Shown here: in pieces, positions 15,504-24,400 of the stretch | How the letters are laid out: each line of letters begins with the position of its first letter | Position numbering within the stretch: the first letter of the stretch is position 1 | NCBI RefSeq assembly: GCF_900143285.1 | Contig: NZ_FRDN01000016.1 | Coordinates: 1-64,000 of the forward strand | Source: Desulfitobacterium chlororespirans DSM 11544 | GTDB taxonomy: Bacteria; Bacillota; Desulfitobacteriia; Desulfitobacteriales; Desulfitobacteriaceae | DNA: 64,000 bases | Direction of reading: 5' to 3' | Notes under the pieces: generated by a model | Seen by the model: the letters and a program-made list of their open reading frames with translations, nothing else | What the model was told of the DNA's origin: nothing | Databases searched by the model: none | Translations under genes and position numbers: made by a program

Positions 15504-16769
15504 ATGGCAAAGTACAACGACGAAAAGAACCAGCTTAAGTGTTCGTTCTGTGGAAAGACTCAGGATCAAGTCAAAAAGTTGGTTGCCGGCCCTGGAGTTT
15601 ATATCTGCGATGAGTGTATTGAACTCTGCAATGAAATCATTGAGGAAGAACTCAATGAGGACTTGGGGATGGAGATAGGGGATATTCCAAAGCCTAAAGA
15701 AATTCGGGCAATTCTTGACCAGTACGTGATCGGGCAGGACGAAGCCAAAAAAGCGTTGGCTGTGGCCGTGTACAACCACTATAAGCGAATCAATCTGGGT
15801 ATGAAAATTGATGATGTGGAACTGCAAAAATCCAACATCGTTATGCTGGGACCCACTGGATCCGGTAAGACTTTACTGGCCTCAACCTTAGCCAAAGTTT
15901 TGAATGTGCCTTTTGCTATTGCGGATGCAACCTCCTTAACGGAGGCCGGTTATGTGGGTGAAGACGTTGAAAATATCCTCCTCAAGCTCATTCAAGCCGC
16001 AGATTATGACGTGGAAAAAGCTGAAAAAGGTATTGTCTACATTGATGAGATTGATAAGATAGCCCGCAAATCGGAGAATCCGTCCATTACTCGTGATGTC
16101 TCCGGAGAAGGCGTCCAACAGGCCCTTCTCAAAATCCTCGAGGGAACCGTAGCCAGTGTTCCGCCTCAAGGTGGCCGTAAACATCCCCATCAGGAGTTCA
16201 TCCAACTGGATACCACGAATATCTTGTTTATCGTGGGCGGGGCTTTTGACGGGATCGATAAGATCATTCAGAACCGCATCGGGAAAAAGGTAATGGGCTT
16301 TGGGGCTGAGATTAAGAAGAAGAGTGATCAAAACATCGGGGAAACCCTTAGGGAACTTCTCCCTGCCGACCTCCTCAAATTTGGTCTCATTCCGGAGTTT
16401 GTGGGACGTTTACCGGTCATGGTCAAACTGGATGCTCTGGATGAAGAAGCATTGGTGCGGATTCTGACAGAACCCAAGAATGCTCTGGTCAAACAGTATG
16501 AAAAACTTCTGGAGCTGGACGGAGTAGCCCTCGAATTTAAAGAGGAAGCCCTGAAGGCCATCGCCGAGGAAGCCATCCGGCGTAATACGGGGGCCCGTGG
16601 CTTAAGAGCTATCGTGGAAGAGATCATGCAGAATGTAATGTATGATTTGCCTTCCCGCAACGATGTGACCAAATGCGTGGTGACCAAGGACGTTATTCTG
16701 AAGAAGGAAGAACCCCTTTTGGTGACCATCGATAAAAGCAAGAAGAACAAAAAAGAAGAATCAGCATAA
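15504..16769 (+). CDS. clpX: ATP-dependent Clp protease ATP-binding subunit ClpX
   Basis: This 421-residue AAA+ unfoldase has the N-terminal zinc-binding domain (C-S-F-C ... C-D-E-C, residues about 14-39), Walker A G-P-T-G-S-G-K-T, the pore loop G-Y-V-G, Walker B Y-I-D-E-I-D-K-I, and the ClpP-docking loop V-M-G-F-G-A, a variant of the usual I-G-F. It recognises and threads substrates into ClpP. No clpP is present in the window. A strong terminator follows the stop codon. Confidence 0.97.
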   Translation: MAKYNDEKNQLKCSFCGKTQDQVKKLVAGPGVYICDECIELCNEIIEEELNEDLGMEIGDIPKPKEIRAILDQYVIGQDEAKKALAVAVYNHYKRINLGMKIDDVELQKSNIVMLGPTGSGKTLLASTLAKVLNVPFAIADATSLTEAGYVGEDVENILLKLIQAADYDVEKAEKGIVYIDEIDKIARKSENPSITRDVSGEGVQQALLKILEGTVASVPPQGGRKHPHQEFIQLDTTNILFIVGGAFDGIDKIIQNRIGKKVMGFGAEIKKKSDQNIGETLRELLPADLLKFGLIPEFVGRLPVMVKLDALDEEALVRILTEPKNALVKQYEKLLELDGVALEFKEEALKAIAEEAIRRNTGARGLRAIVEEIMQNVMYDLPSRNDVTKCVVTKDVILKKEEPLLVTIDKSKKNKKEESA

Positions 16770-16777
16770 GGCTGAGG

Positions 16778-16826
16778 GTGCCGCAAAACGTTGGTGAGTC
16801 AACGTTTTGCGGCACTCCTTTTTCTT
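16778..16826 (+). terminator. Terminator of the tig-clpX operon
   Basis: A perfect 16-bp stem (GTGCCGCAAAACGTTG at 16778-16793 with 16800-16815, 6-nt loop) is followed by TCCTTTTTCTTT. Confidence 0.92.
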
Positions 16827-16858
16827 TAACGCTATATTTCAGTCATGATTTGGAGTTA

Positions 16859-16892
16859 GTCCCAAAAACGAAAGCGCTTTCGTTTTTGGGAC
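16859..16892. repeat. Perfect 34-bp palindrome, copy A
   Basis: GTCCCAAAAACGAAAGC (16859-16875) is followed directly by its exact reverse complement. A second copy with compensated base changes is at 38733-38766. It lies between clpX and the end of the minus-strand trp operon. It lacks a T-run in either direction. Confidence 0.75.
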
Positions 16893-16932
16893 ATAGTTGT
16901 ATGATGAGCGGTTCAATGATGGGTGCTTCGCC

Positions 16933-17526
16933 CTACTGACGGTGAACCTGAGTAAGAAAGGAGCGCAGGATCTGTGGTCCCTCCGGGGTGAGGATGCTCT
17001 CCGGGTGGAACTGTACCCCATAAAAGGGGAAATAGCGATGGCGAATTCCCATGATCAGGTTGTTTTCCGTGCGGGCGGTGACGATGAAAAGAGGGTTCAA
17101 ACCAAGGGGATTGACCATGAGGGAGTGATATCTGCCGGCTAAGAACCCTTGGGTGCACTCTGAAAAAAGCTCTGTTTCGTCATGATAAATGAGGGACTGT
17201 TTACCATGCACAATTTCGGGGGCGAGGATTATCTCCGAGTCAAAGGCCTGGGCAAGAGCCTGATGGCCCAGGCAAACTCCCAGTAAAGGGATGGGACGGC
17301 CTTTCTGGGCGTGTTCATTAAGGAGACGGATCACTTCAAGGGAGATCCCGGCTTCATTGGGGGTGCAGGGACCGGGTGAGATGACCACCCCGTCTGGATT
17401 TTCGGAAAGCAGTTCTTCCCCTGATACGTCATCATTTTTGTAAACGGTAACCGTTTCTCCCAATTCACCGAAGGCTTGGACCAGATTATAGGTAAAGGAA
17501 TCATAATTATCGATGATGGTCAGCAT
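16933..17526 (-). CDS. trpG: Anthranilate synthase glutamine amidotransferase subunit
   Basis: This 197-residue class I glutamine amidotransferase has the oxyanion strand V-I-S-P-G-P-C-T-P, the nucleophile elbow G-V-C-L-G-H-Q (Cys about 83) and the His/Glu pair F-H-P-E-S. It supplies ammonia to TrpE; enzymes of this type may also serve PabB. It is the last gene of the trpCFDBAEG operon, 48 bases after trpE, with an AGGAGG-like site (complement of CCTCC) before ATG 17526. Confidence 0.93.
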   Translation of the reverse strand: MLTIIDNYDSFTYNLVQAFGELGETVTVYKNDDVSGEELLSENPDGVVISPGPCTPNEAGISLEVIRLLNEHAQKGRPIPLLGVCLGHQALAQAFDSEIILAPEIVHGKQSLIYHDETELFSECTQGFLAGRYHSLMVNPLGLNPLFIVTARTENNLIMGIRHRYFPFYGVQFHPESILTPEGPQILRSFLTQVHRQ

Positions 17527-17574
17527 AGGGAACCTCCTTTCGCGGGACTGTCAGAATATTATAGACCTTCTTTG

Positions 17575-19026
17575 TTATAGATCTTCCACGACCTTGAATA
17601 AAGCCTTCGCTTTGTGCAGGGTCTCTTCATATTCCCGTTGGGGAATGGAGTCGAAAACAATGCCTGCCCCGCTTTGCACGCTGACCTCATCATCCCTGAT
17701 CATCAAGGTTCGTATGGTGATACAGAAATCAAGATCTCCATTCCAGCGATAGATACCGAGGGCTCCGCCGTAAGGACCCCGGCGGGGAGGCTCCAAGTCC
17801 TGGAGGATCTCCATAGCCCGGACTTTAGGGGCACCGCTTAAGGTGCCTGCAGGCAGAACAGCCTTTAGGGCATCCAAAGAATCGTAAGCTTTGGCCAGCC
17901 GGCCCTCGACAGAGGAAACGATATGCATGACATGGGAGAAGTGTTCGACACTGCAGAATTTACCGACACTGACACTTCCATAGTGTGAAACCCGTCCCAG
18001 GTCATTTCGGCCTAAGTCAACAAGCATGGCGTGCTCGGCCATTTCTTTAGCATCGTCCAGAAGTTCTTGTTCGAGCTGTCGATCTTCCAGAGGATCTTTG
18101 CCCCGGGGACGTGTTCCGGCAATGGGGCGGGTTTGAATTTGTGACCCGATGGAGGAGAGAAGCAATTCCGGGGAGCTGCCTACTAAAGTTTCCTTTTCGC
18201 CAAACAGGCAAAAGAGCCAGGGGGATGGGTTGACAATCCGCAGCTTTTGATAGGCGGACCAGGGATCGATAGTCCTCTTCAGGGTAAAACGCTGGGAGAG
18301 TACGGCTTGGAAAATGTCGCCGGAGTGGATATACTCTTTGATTTTTTCCACACGGGATATAAATTCCGCAGGCTTGAAATTGGCCTGCCATTGGTTTGGC
18401 CTGGTGGTGGGAGCAGATGGATGTTTTGTGGAGATTTCCGATGCTGTAATCCCTGACGGAGCAGCTTCCTGAAGGTGATTATGATCCTGGCAGTGATTAT
18501 GGGTTTGGCAGTGATTGTGATCTTGACAGTGATTTTGGGAAATCCAGCGGTCAAGGTGTGTTGACCAATGATCATAGAGCCTGCTCAGCTCCGAGTCATC
18601 TTCAGAGAATATCTCCAGGATGACTTTTCGTGAACTGGGGAGGAAGACCAGGTTGATGGGACAAAGGCGAAAAAAGTAGCTGGGTTTTGCTGACGTGGCT
18701 TGGGGTTTTTGCCAGAGGAGCCCCCACTCATAATCCAGGTAGCCGATGATGCCGCTTTCACAGCTCCCGGCGGGGAAGTTTTGGCGGCAAAAATCCCTGA
18801 GGTGAGCCAAGGGATCGGGAGGAAGGCCGGGTTCCCGGGTCTCAGGGGATAAAATCCAGCCTTCGCCGAATCCGTAATAGGTCCGTTGATGCTCTTCCTC
18901 ATTTCCTTCCAGAAGGGTATAGCATTTTTCTCCCAGGGTTTCGGAAAACCGGAGAAGGTTCATGACCCAATCGGAATGGGGGGAAGGAAAAGGGTCGGGC
19001 CGCCACTCTTTTTGGATCACTCGCAT
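17575..19026 (-). CDS. trpE: Anthranilate synthase component I with a His/Cys-rich tandem repeat
   Basis: This 483-residue enzyme converts chorismate to anthranilate with TrpG. The chorismate-binding domain (about residues 215-475) carries P-I-A-G-T-R-P-R-G, G-R-N-D-L-G-R-V and S-G-A-P-K-V-R-A-M. ATG 19026 is chosen for GGGAGGAA upstream; it overlaps the end of trpA by 10 bases. Two oddities: the N-terminal tryptophan-site motif reads L-L-E-G (38-41) instead of the usual L-L-E-S, and residues 165-184 between the two domains are a repeat of the unit N-H-C-Q-D-H (three copies plus N-H), with nine His and Cys-rich spacing, which looks metal-binding. Confidence 0.93.
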   Translation of the reverse strand: MRVIQKEWRPDPFPSPHSDWVMNLLRFSETLGEKCYTLLEGNEEEHQRTYYGFGEGWILSPETREPGLPPDPLAHLRDFCRQNFPAGSCESGIIGYLDYEWGLLWQKPQATSAKPSYFFRLCPINLVFLPSSRKVILEIFSEDDSELSRLYDHWSTHLDRWISQNHCQDHNHCQTHNHCQDHNHLQEAAPSGITASEISTKHPSAPTTRPNQWQANFKPAEFISRVEKIKEYIHSGDIFQAVLSQRFTLKRTIDPWSAYQKLRIVNPSPWLFCLFGEKETLVGSSPELLLSSIGSQIQTRPIAGTRPRGKDPLEDRQLEQELLDDAKEMAEHAMLVDLGRNDLGRVSHYGSVSVGKFCSVEHFSHVMHIVSSVEGRLAKAYDSLDALKAVLPAGTLSGAPKVRAMEILQDLEPPRRGPYGGALGIYRWNGDLDFCITIRTLMIRDDEVSVQSGAGIVFDSIPQREYEETLHKAKALFKVVEDL

Positions 19027-19883
19027 GCAAGTTCCTCCCTGACCGATGTTTTTCTTAAGGAACCAATCCAGGTATAGATGTCCTGTTCGCGGTGCACTGA
19101 CTCGTGAGCAGGGAGAGCACAGGCATCGAGTTCGGCAAACTTTTGAACCAGGGCACTGCCCACGATGACCCCTTGGCAGGCTTGACTCAATGTATGCACT
19201 TGGGTTGGGGATTGGATTCCAAATCCCACGTAGCATGGGGTGGAAAGAGTGGTCTGGAGAGAGTCAATGAATTGCCGGGTTTGTGGCGGAATTTCCGCAT
19301 CTCCTCCGGTGATCCCGTTACGGGAGAGGACATAGATAAAGCCCTTTTGCCCTTGGGCAAGGCCATGAATGTGATCGGGCCGGCTGGTCTGAGCAATCAT
19401 GGGAATAAAGGCTAATCGGTCCTGAAGAAGTTCATAAGCCCTTTGCCGGAAAGGTGTGCTTTCCCGCCACGGCAGATCAGGCAGTATCAAACCATCGACT
19501 CCGGCTGCGTAAGCTTCCGTGAGAAACCGATCATAGCCGTAATGGATGAGGGGATTGAGATAGCTCATTAAAAGCAGGGGAGTGGTCTGGTTTTCCTTGC
19601 GGAACCGGGTAGTGAGATTTAAAATCTTTTGGAGATTCATCCCCTGCTGCAGGGCTCGTAAGCCGGCGGATTGGATAACAGGGCCATCGGCGATCGGGTC
19701 GCTGAAAGGAACACCCAGTTCGAGAATATCGACTCCGGCCTTCACAAGGCCGGTTAAACGGCGCAGGGTGGTATCACTATCAGGGTCCCCGGCCATGAGA
19801 TAAGTGATCAATCCCATGCCCAAAGGGTTCTCGGGTGTTTTGAGGCGAGCTTTGGCCAGAGCTGTTTCTAAACGATCAGACAC
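19017..19883 (-). CDS. trpA: Tryptophan synthase alpha subunit
   Basis: This 288-residue TIM-barrel protein has the catalytic Glu motif L-E-L-G-V-P-F-S-D-P-I-A-D-G-P-V-I-Q, the loop-2 Asp region G-L-I-L-P-D-L-P, and V-G-F-G-I near the phosphate site. It cleaves indole-3-glycerol phosphate to indole and passes it to TrpB. It is 77 bases after trpB and overlaps trpE. The C-terminal extension after the barrel is about 20 residues longer than usual. Confidence 0.95.
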   Translation of the reverse strand: MSDRLETALAKARLKTPENPLGMGLITYLMAGDPDSDTTLRRLTGLVKAGVDILELGVPFSDPIADGPVIQSAGLRALQQGMNLQKILNLTTRFRKENQTTPLLLMSYLNPLIHYGYDRFLTEAYAAGVDGLILPDLPWRESTPFRQRAYELLQDRLAFIPMIAQTSRPDHIHGLAQGQKGFIYVLSRNGITGGDAEIPPQTRQFIDSLQTTLSTPCYVGFGIQSPTQVHTLSQACQGVIVGSALVQKFAELDACALPAHESVHREQDIYTWIGSLRKTSVREELACE

Positions 19884-19960
19884 GGCATTCCCTCCTTAAT
19901 TATTTTTTCTTGTTTGGTTCATTTGCTGTCTAACCATGCTGTTGGTAATCATGCTGGTGG

Positions 19961-21160
19961 TTAGTCATGAATAAAGTGAGCAAAGGTTTCCATGTCTTTG
20001 TCCCCCCGACCGGATAGATTGACAATGATGTGCTGGGTCGGGGAAAAGGTGGGGGCAATTTTTAGGGCATAAGCAAGGGCGTGAGCGCTTTCCAGAGCGG
20101 GCAGGATCCCCTCCGTACGGGCAAGAAGTTTGCTGGCCTCCAGGGTCTCGTTATCAGTTACACTGACATAGCGGGCGCGTTCAATATCTTTCAGGTGGCT
20201 ATGCTCCGGCCCTACACCGGGGTAATCAAGACCGGCTGAAACGGAGTGGGTGTCGGGAATCTGACCCTCTTCATCCTGCAAGAGATAGCTGTAAGCGCCA
20301 TGGAGGATGCCGGGACGGCCTAAGGATAAGGTCGCCGCGTGATCTCCACTGCCCGGGCCTTTTCCTCCGGCTTCAACCCCAATCAGTTGGACATGTTCAT
20401 CAGCCAGAAAGGGATGGAAAAAACCGATGGCATTGCTCCCGCCGCCCACGCAGGCGACGAGCAGATCGGGAAGACGTCCCCGGAGACTTAGGAATTGAGA
20501 GCGGGTTTCTTCACCAATAATCCTTTGCAAATCCCGGACGATGGTTGGATAAGGATGAGGGCCGGCGGCGGTCCCAAAGCAGTAGAAGGTATCCCGGGGG
20601 TGGGCAACCCAGTCTCTTAAGGCTTCATTGATGGCGTCCTTCAAGGTTTTTGAGCCTGTGGCGACGGAGCGGACTTCACTGCCCAGCATCTGCATGCGCA
20701 AGACATTTAAATGCTGCCGTTCTATATCCTTCTCTCCCATATAGACCACACAATTCAAGCCCATGAGGGCACAGGCGGTAGCGGTGGCAACTCCGTGCTG
20801 ACCGGCTCCAGTCTCCGCAATGACCCGGGTTTTGCCCATTCGCTTGGCCAGGAGAATCTGGCCCAGGGTATTGTTGATTTTATGAGCGCCGGTATGATTG
20901 AGATCTTCCCGTTTGAGATAGATCTGAGCTCCGCCCAGGGATTCGCTGAGCCTTTGGGCATAGTAGAGGAGGGAAGGCCGGCCTACATAGTTGGATAAGA
21001 GCTCTTTCAGATCGTTCTGAAAGCCGGGATCATTGCGGACTTGGTTATAAGCCTCTTCCAGTTCATCTAAAACAGGGATGAGGGTCTCGGGTACATAAGC
21101 GCCTCCGTAGGTGCCGAAGCGGCTGGCCAGAGGTGTAAAATCCTGGTCCTTCGCAATCAT
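19961..21160 (-). CDS. trpB: Tryptophan synthase beta subunit
   Basis: This 399-residue PLP enzyme has the cofactor lysine motif H-T-G-A-H-K-I-N-N, the conserved [10 protein letters not shown], the phosphate-cradle G-G-G-S-N-A-I-G, and S-G-R-G-D-K-D near the C-terminus. It joins indole with serine to make tryptophan. ATG 21160 has a GGAGGA site. It lies 33 bases after trpD. Confidence 0.97.
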   Translation of the reverse strand: MIAKDQDFTPLASRFGTYGGAYVPETLIPVLDELEEAYNQVRNDPGFQNDLKELLSNYVGRPSLLYYAQRLSESLGGAQIYLKREDLNHTGAHKINNTLGQILLAKRMGKTRVIAETGAGQHGVATATACALMGLNCVVYMGEKDIERQHLNVLRMQMLGSEVRSVATGSKTLKDAINEALRDWVAHPRDTFYCFGTAAGPHPYPTIVRDLQRIIGEETRSQFLSLRGRLPDLLVACVGGGSNAIGFFHPFLADEHVQLIGVEAGGKGPGSGDHAATLSLGRPGILHGAYSYLLQDEEGQIPDTHSVSAGLDYPGVGPEHSHLKDIERARYVSVTDNETLEASKLLARTEGILPALESAHALAYALKIAPTFSPTQHIIVNLSGRGDKDMETFAHFIHD

Positions 21161-21193
21161 GATGGAATCCTCCTTTTAAGTGTTACAAGGGTG

Positions 21194-22204
21194 CTAGGCT
21201 GAAACTTTGAGTTTTTCCAATATACTTAAGGCTTTGCCGGAATCCAGACTTTCCGCCGCCAGGGCAATGCCTTCCCGGATGCCGGCCGCTTTATTGGCTG
21301 CGTAGAGGGCGGTTCCGGCGTTGAGCAAAACAATGTCCCGCTGGGGTCCTTTTTTTCCCTGAAGGATGCGGAGGGTAATTTGTCCGTTTTCCGCAGGGGA
21401 GCCTCCTTGGAGGTCCTGAAGGGAACATAGCTTAAGACCGTATTCTTCAGGCCGGATGATAAAGGGCTGTATCTCCCCGCCATCAATGAGGATGGCTTGG
21501 GTCGCACCTGTTAGAGTTACTTCATCCAGACCGTCCTCACCCACAGCCACAACAGCCCGTTTGCTGCCGAGAATTTGGAGGGCTTTGGCCATTTTGGGCA
21601 GCAGGGAAGGAGAAGAGACTCCCAGCAGTTGGTAGGAAGCACCGGCGGGATTAAGGAGAGGGCCCAGGAGATTAAAGATGGTTCGAATGCCCAGTTCGCG
21701 GCGCTCTGCGGCGACCTTAGCCATGGCTGGATGATAAACCTGGGCAAAGAGAAAGGTCATGCCGATGTGCTGCAGGTGCCGTTCGCTGGATTCAGGGGTG
21801 GTTTTAAGTGAAATGCCCAGCTGCTCCAAAACATCGGCACTGCCGCAGCGGCCGGAGGCAAAGCGGTTGCCGTGTTTGGCTACCGGAACCCCGGCCCCGG
21901 CGATGACAAAGGCTGCGGTTGTGGAGATATTAAAGGTACCGCTGCGGTCCCCGCCGGTGCCGCAGGTATCCAGCGTTCCTTCAGGAGCTTTAATTTTAAG
22001 GCTGGCATCTCTTAGGGTCTGGGCAAAGGCGGCGATCTCCTCAGGGGTTTCGCCTTTAAGACTTAACCCCAGGAGCAGACCCCCAATCTGAGCCGGGGTC
22101 AGTTTCCCGGACAAAAGGTCCTGAACGACAGTGGAGGTCAGTTCTTCAGGGAGATCCTGTCTCTGGGACAGGAGGTTTAGGGATTCATGAATGGCATAGG
22201 TCAT
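21194..22204 (-). CDS. trpD: Anthranilate phosphoribosyltransferase
   Basis: This 336-residue enzyme attaches PRPP to anthranilate. It shows the diagnostic D-T-C-G-T-G-G-D and K-H-G-N-R motifs, and the region N-L-L-G-P-L-L-N-P-A. It is a stand-alone TrpD, not fused to a TrpG domain. ATG 22204 overlaps the trpF stop in an ATGA-type junction, indicating translational coupling. Confidence 0.96.
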   Translation of the reverse strand: MTYAIHESLNLLSQRQDLPEELTSTVVQDLLSGKLTPAQIGGLLLGLSLKGETPEEIAAFAQTLRDASLKIKAPEGTLDTCGTGGDRSGTFNISTTAAFVIAGAGVPVAKHGNRFASGRCGSADVLEQLGISLKTTPESSERHLQHIGMTFLFAQVYHPAMAKVAAERRELGIRTIFNLLGPLLNPAGASYQLLGVSSPSLLPKMAKALQILGSKRAVVAVGEDGLDEVTLTGATQAILIDGGEIQPFIIRPEEYGLKLCSLQDLQGGSPAENGQITLRILQGKKGPQRDIVLLNAGTALYAANKAAGIREGIALAAESLDSGKALSILEKLKVSA

Positions 22205-22914
22205 AGGGGTGGCTCCTTTCTTGCCTGTGAGATGAAGTGTTGGATTTTTTCACGATCCTTGTGGCCGTTCCGTTCCACTCCGGAGCTGACATCCACTCCG
22301 TAGGGCCGGGTTAGATGGATGGCTTCCAGGATATTGCCGGGGTTAAGCCCCCCGGCTAAAATCAGGGGATAACCAAGGTCTCCGACCTGGTGCAAAAAAT
22401 CCTGGAATTCCGGGGTATGCCAAGGGAGGGGGATTCCGGTTCCGCCTGTTCTTCCTCCAGCGGATGAGTCCAAAAGGATCCCATGAAGAGAGGCCGGGGG
22501 AAGTTCTCTGAAAGCAGTGGAAAAGGACGAAGGAGAGGGGGTTTCAACCAGGGAGAAATCAGGCGCGGCTTCGGAGGGATTACTAGGGGCCGGTGCAGAG
22601 GGAAAGGAGAATGCTTTAATCTTTGTCACGGGGAGATGGCGGTAGAGCCGGGGATCTTCATTCCCATGCAGCTGAATCGTATCCAAAGAACACTCATGGA
22701 CAATCCGGCCGACATGTTCAGGGGAGGCCTGAGCAAACACCCCAACTTTGCTGATCAGGGGAGGTAAGCTTAGGATGATCTCCCGGGCGGTTTCCGGCTG
22801 GATATAACGTTTGCTGTGGGGGACAAAGATAAACCCCAGAGCATCGGCACCGGCTTCAGCAGCCCAACGGGCTTCTTCGCGAGTGCGGATGCCGCAGATT
22901 TTTATCCGGGGCAT
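22201..22914 (-). CDS. trpF: Phosphoribosylanthranilate isomerase
   Basis: This 237-residue TIM-barrel isomerase begins with K-I-C-G-I-R-T, including the general-base Cys, and ends with A-G-G-L-N-P-G-N and V-D-V-S-S-G-V-E. A proline/serine-rich insertion of roughly 30 residues (A-P-A-P-S-N-P region, about residues 108-138) makes it longer than usual. ATG 22914 overlaps trpC by 13 bases. Confidence 0.93.
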   Translation of the reverse strand: MPRIKICGIRTREEARWAAEAGADALGFIFVPHSKRYIQPETAREIILSLPPLISKVGVFAQASPEHVGRIVHECSLDTIQLHGNEDPRLYRHLPVTKIKAFSFPSAPAPSNPSEAAPDFSLVETPSPSSFSTAFRELPPASLHGILLDSSAGGRTGGTGIPLPWHTPEFQDFLHQVGDLGYPLILAGGLNPGNILEAIHLTRPYGVDVSSGVERNGHKDREKIQHFISQARKEPPL

Positions 22915-23714
22915 GGTTTCACCACCTTAGCACTCAGGCCTGCCTCGCGCAGGGAGCGGATATGCAAAGCGGGATCAGGGGACAGAAGGCAGGATTCGCC
23001 GACAAGGACCGCCTGAGCGCCATGGCTGGAGACCCATGCCGCATCTTCGGGAGTATGGATCCCGCTTTCGCTGACCAGAAGGTAATCAGCCGGGATCAGG
23101 GAACTGAGGAATTGGGTGCGGCCAAGGCTTATCCGGAAGGTACTCAGGTCCCGGTTATTGATACCGATGATCTTCGCTCCGGCTTGGAGAGCTCGGGAAA
23201 CATCCTTTTCATCACGGCATTCGACCAGGGCGTTCATTCCCAGTTCATGAGTCAAATGAAGCAGATTGGGGAGCGCGGCAGTGTCCAGAATCCCGGCAAT
23301 GAGCAGAATCATATCCGCTCCCATAACGGCGCTCTCGATGACCTGATATTCGGAAAGGATAAAATCTTTGCGCAGGAGCGGAAGAGAGGTTAACATGCGG
23401 CCTCTTTGCCAGTCTTCAGGCCCCCCCAGGAAAAAGTCCTCCTCGGTGAGTATGGAGATAAAGGAGGCTCCGCCGGATTCATAAGCCTGAAGAGTTTCTT
23501 CCAGGGAGTGGCGCCAAGGGATCATTCCTTTGCTTGGGGAAGCACGCTTGATCTCAGCAATGACATGAAAGGAATGGGGGGTAAGTTTTGGTTTCTCCGG
23601 GCGGCTAATGATTTTGCCCTCTAATTGCCGCTTAAGCTCGGCAAGGGGAAGCTGTCTTTCCCGAGCTTGGAGCTTTTTTCGTTTCGCGATGAGAATTCTT
23701 TCGAGAATATCCAT
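22902..23714 (-). CDS. trpC: Indole-3-glycerol phosphate synthase
   Basis: This 270-residue TIM barrel has the family motifs A-E-I-K-R-A-S-P-S-K-G, L-R-K-D-F-I and G-I-N-N-R-D-L. It closes the indole ring on the TrpF product. It is the first gene of the operon; ATG 23714 has GGAGGTGA upstream and is preceded by a tandem T-box leader. Starting a trp operon with trpC and ending it with trpEG is unusual compared with the common EGDCFBA order. Confidence 0.96.
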   Translation of the reverse strand: MDILERILIAKRKKLQARERQLPLAELKRQLEGKIISRPEKPKLTPHSFHVIAEIKRASPSKGMIPWRHSLEETLQAYESGGASFISILTEEDFFLGGPEDWQRGRMLTSLPLLRKDFILSEYQVIESAVMGADMILLIAGILDTAALPNLLHLTHELGMNALVECRDEKDVSRALQAGAKIIGINNRDLSTFRISLGRTQFLSSLIPADYLLVSESGIHTPEDAAWVSSHGAQAVLVGESCLLSPDPALHIRSLREAGLSAKVVKPCPG

Positions 23715-23771
23715 GAGCAGTCACCTCCGCTGGTACTCTGTAACACTTAAAACTCTGGGTTTTTTTACACT

Positions 23772-23931
23772 AAAAAAGCTTTCCATCCCAAAGGACAGAA
23801 AGCTTCTGTGGTGCCACCTTAATTTGTACTTGTGCTGTGTATTGTGTATCCACAAGTACCTCTATCAGGTACGGAGAAAACATTATCTTCATCTCTTGTT
23901 CATCCGGAGGGGGCGGCACTTTACTTTAAAA
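23772..23931 (-). promoter_or_regulatory. Second (downstream) trp T-box element, lacking a recognisable specifier stem
   Basis: Minus strand: a GTACTTGTG/CACAAGTAC hairpin is followed by the T-box sequence AAGGTGGCACCACAGAAGC (23820-23802) and a terminator AAGCTTTC/GAAAGCTT (23776-23805) with a U-run. Only about 110 nt separate it from the first terminator and I see no GAA-codon specifier loop. It looks like a partial duplication of the antiterminator/terminator half. Confidence 0.75.
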
Positions 23932-24279
23932 TAAAAAAACTTCCCGTCCTATATAAAGGACAGAAAGTGCTTCTGTGTTGCCACCTTAATTTATATGGGT
24001 CAGCGCAAGCCACTGGAATTAAAAAAGCTGTCCCATACCTCTAACCGGATGCGGAGAGAATGAGCCATGCTCTCGATACCCGTGTTTCTGTAACGGGAAA
24101 CCCCCGGCTTGCCTACTTGATATCTCCATCCTGATAGTCAAGATGCAGATTCGTTCAGCTTGCGCTTCAGAGACCCATTCCACCAAACGGTTTGTATCAG
24201 CTCTCACCAACGCTGACTCTCTTGGACATTCCGGCTAAGGTGTACTCTTTCTCGTCATTAGCATTAACTGGATAAATTA
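23932..24279 (-). promoter_or_regulatory. First trp T-box riboswitch, UGG specifier
   Basis: Minus strand: Stem I contains the conserved GGTGAGAGC and a specifier loop GAA-TGG-GTCTC with UGG (Trp) at 24177-24175. The T-box sequence AAGGTGGCAACACAGAAGC (23987-23969) and a terminator around GTCC/GGAC (23939-23968) with a T7 run follow. Uncharged tRNA-Trp should favour the antiterminator and expression of trpCFDBAEG. Confidence 0.88.
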
Positions 24280-24285
24280 CTTGTT

Positions 24286-24314
24286 ATTATAGGCTGCTTG
24301 AAAATAAATGTCAA
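24286..24314 (-). promoter_or_regulatory. Promoter of the trp operon
   Basis: On the minus strand consensus TTGACA (24314-24309) and TATAAT (24291-24286) are exactly 17 bases apart, directly upstream of the T-box Stem I. Confidence 0.85.
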
Positions 24315-24400
24315 ATAGTATTTTGAAAAAGTTTTCAAAAACTATTCTCTGGCAATACTAGCAAAGGTATCAAGTATTTGCTTCAGGAGGGAATAGAACT

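Noticed and set aside
16859-16892. Palindrome copy A as a CcpA cre site or a terminator
   Set aside because: It is far longer than a cre site, its ends do not fit the TG...CA pattern, there is no T-run, and the clpX terminator is separate.
18475-18541. Short regular repeats that could suggest a CRISPR array
   Set aside because: The 18-bp unit is in frame with trpE, has no spacers and is explained by an amino-acid repeat.
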